This document shows, piece after piece, positions 32,493 through 33,136 of a stretch of DNA of 33,136 bases. Location of the stretch: assembly GCF_021538895.1 (NCBI RefSeq), contig NZ_JADDRL010000102.1, forward strand, positions 1 to 33,136. Direction: 5' to 3'. Below the pieces are notes generated by a model. It ran no database searches, was not told where the DNA came from, and saw only the letters and a program-made list of their open reading frames with translations. Within the stretch, counting starts at the first letter, position 1; the number at the start of each line of letters is the position of its first letter. The stretch comes from Streptomyces olivochromogenes (GTDB taxonomy: Bacteria; Actinomycetota; Actinomycetes; Streptomycetales; Streptomycetaceae). Position numbers and translations under genes: made by a program.

Positions 32493-32575
32493 CACCGTCC
32501 GCCGCTCCCGTCGACGCCACGCCCGAGCCGGTGAAGGGCTGCCGCCGCGGACGGTGACTACCGGGCGGGCCCGGT
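32493..32575. terminator. Paired dyads between convergent genes
   Basis: CACCGTCCGC (32493-32502) and GCGGACGGTG (32547-32556) are perfect 10-bp arms with a 44-nt loop. Directly after, ACCGGGC (32560-32566) and GCCCGGT (32569-32575) form a near-continuous palindrome. They lie at the 3' ends of the ABC ATPase and the convergent NUDIX gene and probably stop transcription from both sides. Confidence 0.5.
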
Positions 32576-32585
32576 GGTGCCGGGT

Positions 32586-33080
32586 TCAGGAGGCGCGGTG
32601 GCCGTTTTCCAGTTCGGCCGTTCCGGAGCCGTCCGCCAGGGTGTTCAGGGCGGCCAGGACGCGGCGGCCCAGGGCGCCCGGCAGGTGGTCGGTGATGTCC
32701 TCGCGGGCCACCAGGCGCCAGGACAGGAGTTCCTCCTCCTGCAGCCTGATCGCCGCGAAGTCGTCCTCGCCGAGGACGCCGCCGTCGTACAGGTACGCCA
32801 CCAGCGGCGGCCGCCCCGTGCCGTGCACCCAGTCCACCGCGAGGAGCCGCCCGAGCTCACGGTCGAGGCCGATCTCCTCGGCCGTCTCCCGGCGCGCGCC
32901 CTGGCGCGGGGTCTCCCCGTCGTCGGACTCGATGGTGCCGCCCGGCAGCGCCCACCCCTCGCGGTAGTTGGGCTCGACGAGCAGCACCCGGCCCTCGGCG
33001 TCGCGGAACAGGGCGGCGGCCCCGGCGAGCACACGGGGGAGGCCCGCGATGTACGTGGCGAAGTCTTGAGTGGTGGTCAC
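32586..33080 (-). CDS. NUDIX hydrolase
   Basis: A 164-aa single NUDIX domain. The box reads GGTIESDDGETPRQGARRET followed by AEEIGL, which matches G-x5-E-x7-REUxEExGU except for two extra residues before the first Glu; the catalytic REUxEE core is intact. It should hydrolyse a nucleoside-diphosphate-linked compound with Mg2+; substrate unknown. The start is GTG 33080, giving MTTTQDF. No ribosome binding site is seen, but TACTCT (33092-33087 on the minus strand) lies so close that the mRNA may start at the GTG itself (leaderless), common in actinobacteria. The gene converges with the bacteriocin ABC gene and has normal high G+C, so the acquired segment probably ends before it. Confidence 0.9.
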   Translation of the reverse strand: MTTTQDFATYIAGLPRVLAGAAALFRDAEGRVLLVEPNYREGWALPGGTIESDDGETPRQGARRETAEEIGLDRELGRLLAVDWVHGTGRPPLVAYLYDGGVLGEDDFAAIRLQEEELLSWRLVAREDITDHLPGALGRRVLAALNTLADGSGTAELENGHRAS

Positions 33081-33136
33081 CCGGGAAGAGTAACCAGCCC
33101 GTGCGACGCCGAAGGGCCCCTAGGGCCTGTCGTCAC

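Noticed and set aside
15446..33080. Functional set macro domain, sirtuin and NUDIX as an ADP-ribose pathway
   Set aside because: The genes share related chemistry but are far apart, on different strands and in unrelated operons; no evidence of joint function.

Overview
The window is chromosomal DNA of a Streptomyces-type actinomycete. Base composition is roughly 70-75% G+C in most lines, with a strong third-position G/C bias, many GTG/TTG starts, purine-rich ribosome binding sites and typical families (PucR regulator, LLM-class F420-type flavoprotein, Lcn972-type bacteriocin, transmembrane Ser/Thr kinase). No rRNA, tRNA, CRISPR array, transposase or plasmid origin was seen.

Layout. (1) 1-717: 3' end of a hypothetical gene. 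(2) 784-9965: a reductive pyrimidine/hydantoin-type catabolic locus. It holds two paralogous 280-aa nitrilase-family amidohydrolases, a class III aminotransferase, a PucR regulator, a dihydropyrimidinase/hydantoinase, an LLM flavoprotein and an NCS1 permease. Promoter-proximal dyads and strong hairpins divide it into units. Expected flow: uptake, ring opening by the amidohydrolase, decarbamoylation of the N-carbamoyl-beta-amino acid, then transamination. No dihydropyrimidine dehydrogenase is present. (3) 9994-17709: metabolic genes: a secreted DUF3558-like protein (minus strand), a gamma-glutamyltransferase-like enzyme, an inositol-monophosphatase-family phosphatase, a phytoene-desaturase-like FAD protein, a macro-domain protein, an SDR behind a promoter with two TetR-type palindromes, and a methylenetetrahydrofolate-reductase-like protein. 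(4) 17833-24297: the most unusual part, a four-gene unit. It encodes a 448-aa low-complexity protein with a helical, leader-like N-terminus and FG/GGS repeats; a zinc-ribbon/FHA/PqqD-like/M50 site-2 protease fusion; a transmembrane Ser/Thr kinase; and a transmembrane pseudokinase. I know of no described pathway with this combination. (5) 24363-26367: an alkylation-repair pair, Ada-AlkA fusion plus Ogt. (6) 26381-28728 (minus): sirtuin and GT39-type membrane glycosyltransferase. (7) 29040-32379: a lactococcin-972-type bacteriocin with its membrane protein and ABC ATPase, partly of much lower G+C and probably acquired. (8) 32586-33080 (minus): a NUDIX hydrolase.

All assignments come from reading the translated sequence and motifs by eye. 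No database search or structure prediction was run. Promoter, operator and terminator calls are pattern-based.
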